Assembly (NCBI GenBank): GCA_965153455.1
Contig: OZ234493.1
Coordinates: 620,001 to 684,000, forward strand
Length of the DNA stretch: 64,000 bases
From: Sphagnum compactum
Taxonomy: Eukaryota > Bryophyta > Sphagnopsida > Sphagnales
Direction: 5' to 3'
In this document: piece after piece, positions 62,667 through 64,000 of the stretch
Layout: each line of letters opens with the position of its first letter
How positions within the stretch are numbered: position 1 is the stretch's first letter
Program-made: the position numbers and the translations under genes
Notes under the pieces: model-generated
Told to the model about the DNA's origin: nothing
The model's input: the letters and a program-made list of their open reading frames with translations, nothing else
Database searches by the model: none

Positions 62667-63469
62667 TCAAAATCATTCAAATGGGCTCTACATAGGGCAT
62701 TCTTATAACTTCAATCCCATGAAACTTATAGTCAACATTAGTTACAAATGTAGGTTTTTGGGACAAAGGGCAAATCCATCGTCAACATCAATGACAACAA
62801 GGTTTTTCAAGCATGGCATCTGAATTTATGTCAAAGATTTGAGGTCAAAAAGAAATATGAACATTGAGAATAGGAACCAAAAAACAAACAAATTACAAGA
62901 GAATTAAGATGAAAAACACAAGTGCACAAAGAAGTTTTAAGAGTTTAGGGTTTAGGAGCTTCTTGAAATCTTAAACTCGACTTGTATCTACTTGTTAAGC
63001 ACACACATCATGCTCCAATGATCACAAAAATAGTAGCCCACAATTGCACCAAGTTCCAACAAGTAGTCCACCGCTAACTATTCATTGTTCAACATGGATT
63101 CAAAAAGATGAACATTGCTGGCAAGCATATGAAGGGGAACGAAAATGCAAAGTTGCCTCCTTCTCCTTGCACACATGACTCAAGACTCGGGGGACTCTCG
63201 AATGTTCATTGCAAGTGTGCACAATGTTAGTAGTTACACATCACAAAGTCCAAACTCGAGTGAAATGAGATTTTTGGTGGCATTAGGGTTGCAAATCAAC
63301 GGCTTACAAGCATGTAATTTGAGAATACACATTGAATACAAGTGTCGAGCAAATTGTTGCTTTCTTGACAATGATGAGGGGGGGGCAACATGTGTTGTCT
63401 CGTTGTCCTTGTCATGATGATGCTGAAAAAACCCACTCCCAAAAAAAACACTAGATGCAATAGACTCAC
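62667..63469. other. Intergenic, no gene recognised
   Basis: Short frames only. If the exon at 63470-63594 is real, this stretch would be its downstream intron or intergenic DNA. Confidence 0.35.
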
Positions 63470-63594
63470 AAATGTGTAATACTGCATGCAGCTCAGTGGA
63501 GACAGCAATGCGGTAATGGCAGGACCTCGCATAGTCAAGAAATCACTTATTGTCCAGGCAAGCAAGTCATTCAGCAGCTGTGTGGACATTGGAT
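63470..63594 (-). CDS. Orphan exon-like segment, product unknown
   Basis: A 125-bp open segment on the minus strand has an acceptor TTGTTACAG before it and a strong donor GTGAGT after it (phase 1 to phase 0). It encodes DP, then MSTQLLNDLLAWTISDFLTM, then RGPAITALLSPLSCMQYYTF. Codon composition is like that of the real genes rather than the AT-rich surroundings. I do not recognise the protein. No neighbouring exon could be joined to it within the window, so it may be an internal exon of a gene extending past the right edge, or a fragment. Confidence 0.35.
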
Positions 63595-64000
63595 CTGTAA
63601 CAAAAGGTTGCCAAGCTCTAGGATGTTGAGTAATTAGTGAGAGCTGTGAAGTTGAAATAGAATAATCGAGCTCAAATTTCTTTTGAGCTGGAATTCAAAG
63701 ACAACGTGTCTGCCATGACCTTAGTCTAAATTACCTTAGTCTAAATTATGGCAGCATTCAAATTGTCGATCATAATAAGTAGTGCCATCAGTCTGACAGT
63801 CAAGATCAAAACCATGAAATGCTAAAAGGGCTGTATTGCTTACTTGAGAGAGAGTCATGTTCTACTTTTTGCTTATCAATTTTGCTACCCAAAGATAGTT
63901 GGATTTTTATTAGAGATAACATAGAGGATTCCAGCAGTGACATTGTGGTCACATGCTAAGTGCATTCCAAAACCCATTGTACCAAAGCAGGGTTAATACT
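63595..64000. other. Window edge, no feature recognised
   Basis: If the segment at 63470-63594 is an exon, this would be intron or upstream exon sequence on the minus strand. I could not find a second supported exon. A 15-bp tandem word (TACCTTAGTCTAAAT twice) lies at about 63,720-63,750. Confidence 0.3.

Noticed and set aside
1-64000. tRNA, rRNA or other structured RNA genes and telomere-type repeats
   Set aside because: Scanning by eye for B-box-like GGTTCGAATCC, rRNA segments and CCCTAAA arrays gave no credible hit; a covariance-model search could still find something missed.

Overview
The window is nuclear DNA of a land plant. It has intron-containing genes with GT-AG junctions, plant-specific gene families (a LUX/PCL1 clock factor, a plant-type shugoshin, a TFIIIC90-like WD40 protein, an At4g22030-like family), long AT-rich intergenic stretches, and decayed hAT and LTR elements. 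Low gene density and an FkbM-type methyltransferase would suit a bryophyte, fern or lycophyte, but the sequence alone does not settle the lineage. Layout: 0-1.2 kb holds the 3' part of an FkbM-family methyltransferase gene (minus strand, 5' end not found). 1.2-13.5 kb is gene-poor. It contains a solo LTR with an intact 5-bp target duplication, a five-unit foldback array (7.9-8.2 kb), a 41-bp minisatellite (8.6-9.9 kb), a near-perfect hairpin (10.1-10.2 kb) and a decayed LEA-like gene (10.3-10.9 kb). 13.5-16.2 kb and 23.9-27.8 kb are two copies of a segmental duplication. Each carries an At4g22030-like gene of exactly the same length, and each copy is broken by one nonsense codon at a different place. 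A TA-flanked MITE sits in one copy while the other copy keeps the empty site. hAT transposase remnants lie at 16.3-16.7, 21.5-23.6 and 28.2-29.3 kb, with a second hAT-like family at 61.5-62.7 kb. 30.2-34.8 kb holds a second, diverged LTR and low-complexity DNA. 34.9-49.1 kb is the gene-rich core: a shugoshin gene (plus strand, 8 exons, 479 aa in my model) converges on a TFIIIC90-like gene (minus strand, 18 exons, about 1,000 aa). A 45-bp minisatellite lies just upstream of the latter. 49-56 kb is AT-rich with several short tandem repeats. 56.8-58.9 kb holds a two-exon LUX ARRHYTHMO/PCL1 gene (438 aa). The right end is AT-rich with a hAT-like remnant and one orphan exon-like segment. Functionally the intact genes are unrelated: chromosome cohesion in division (shugoshin), RNA polymerase III transcription (TFIIIC90), the circadian evening complex (LUX) and a SAM-dependent methyltransferase. 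I found no operon-like or defence-like cluster. The most informative signals are evolutionary: the duplicated pair with complementary breaks, the MITE with its empty site, and the solo LTR. Exon coordinates come from splice motifs, reading-frame continuity and family resemblance recalled without any database search.
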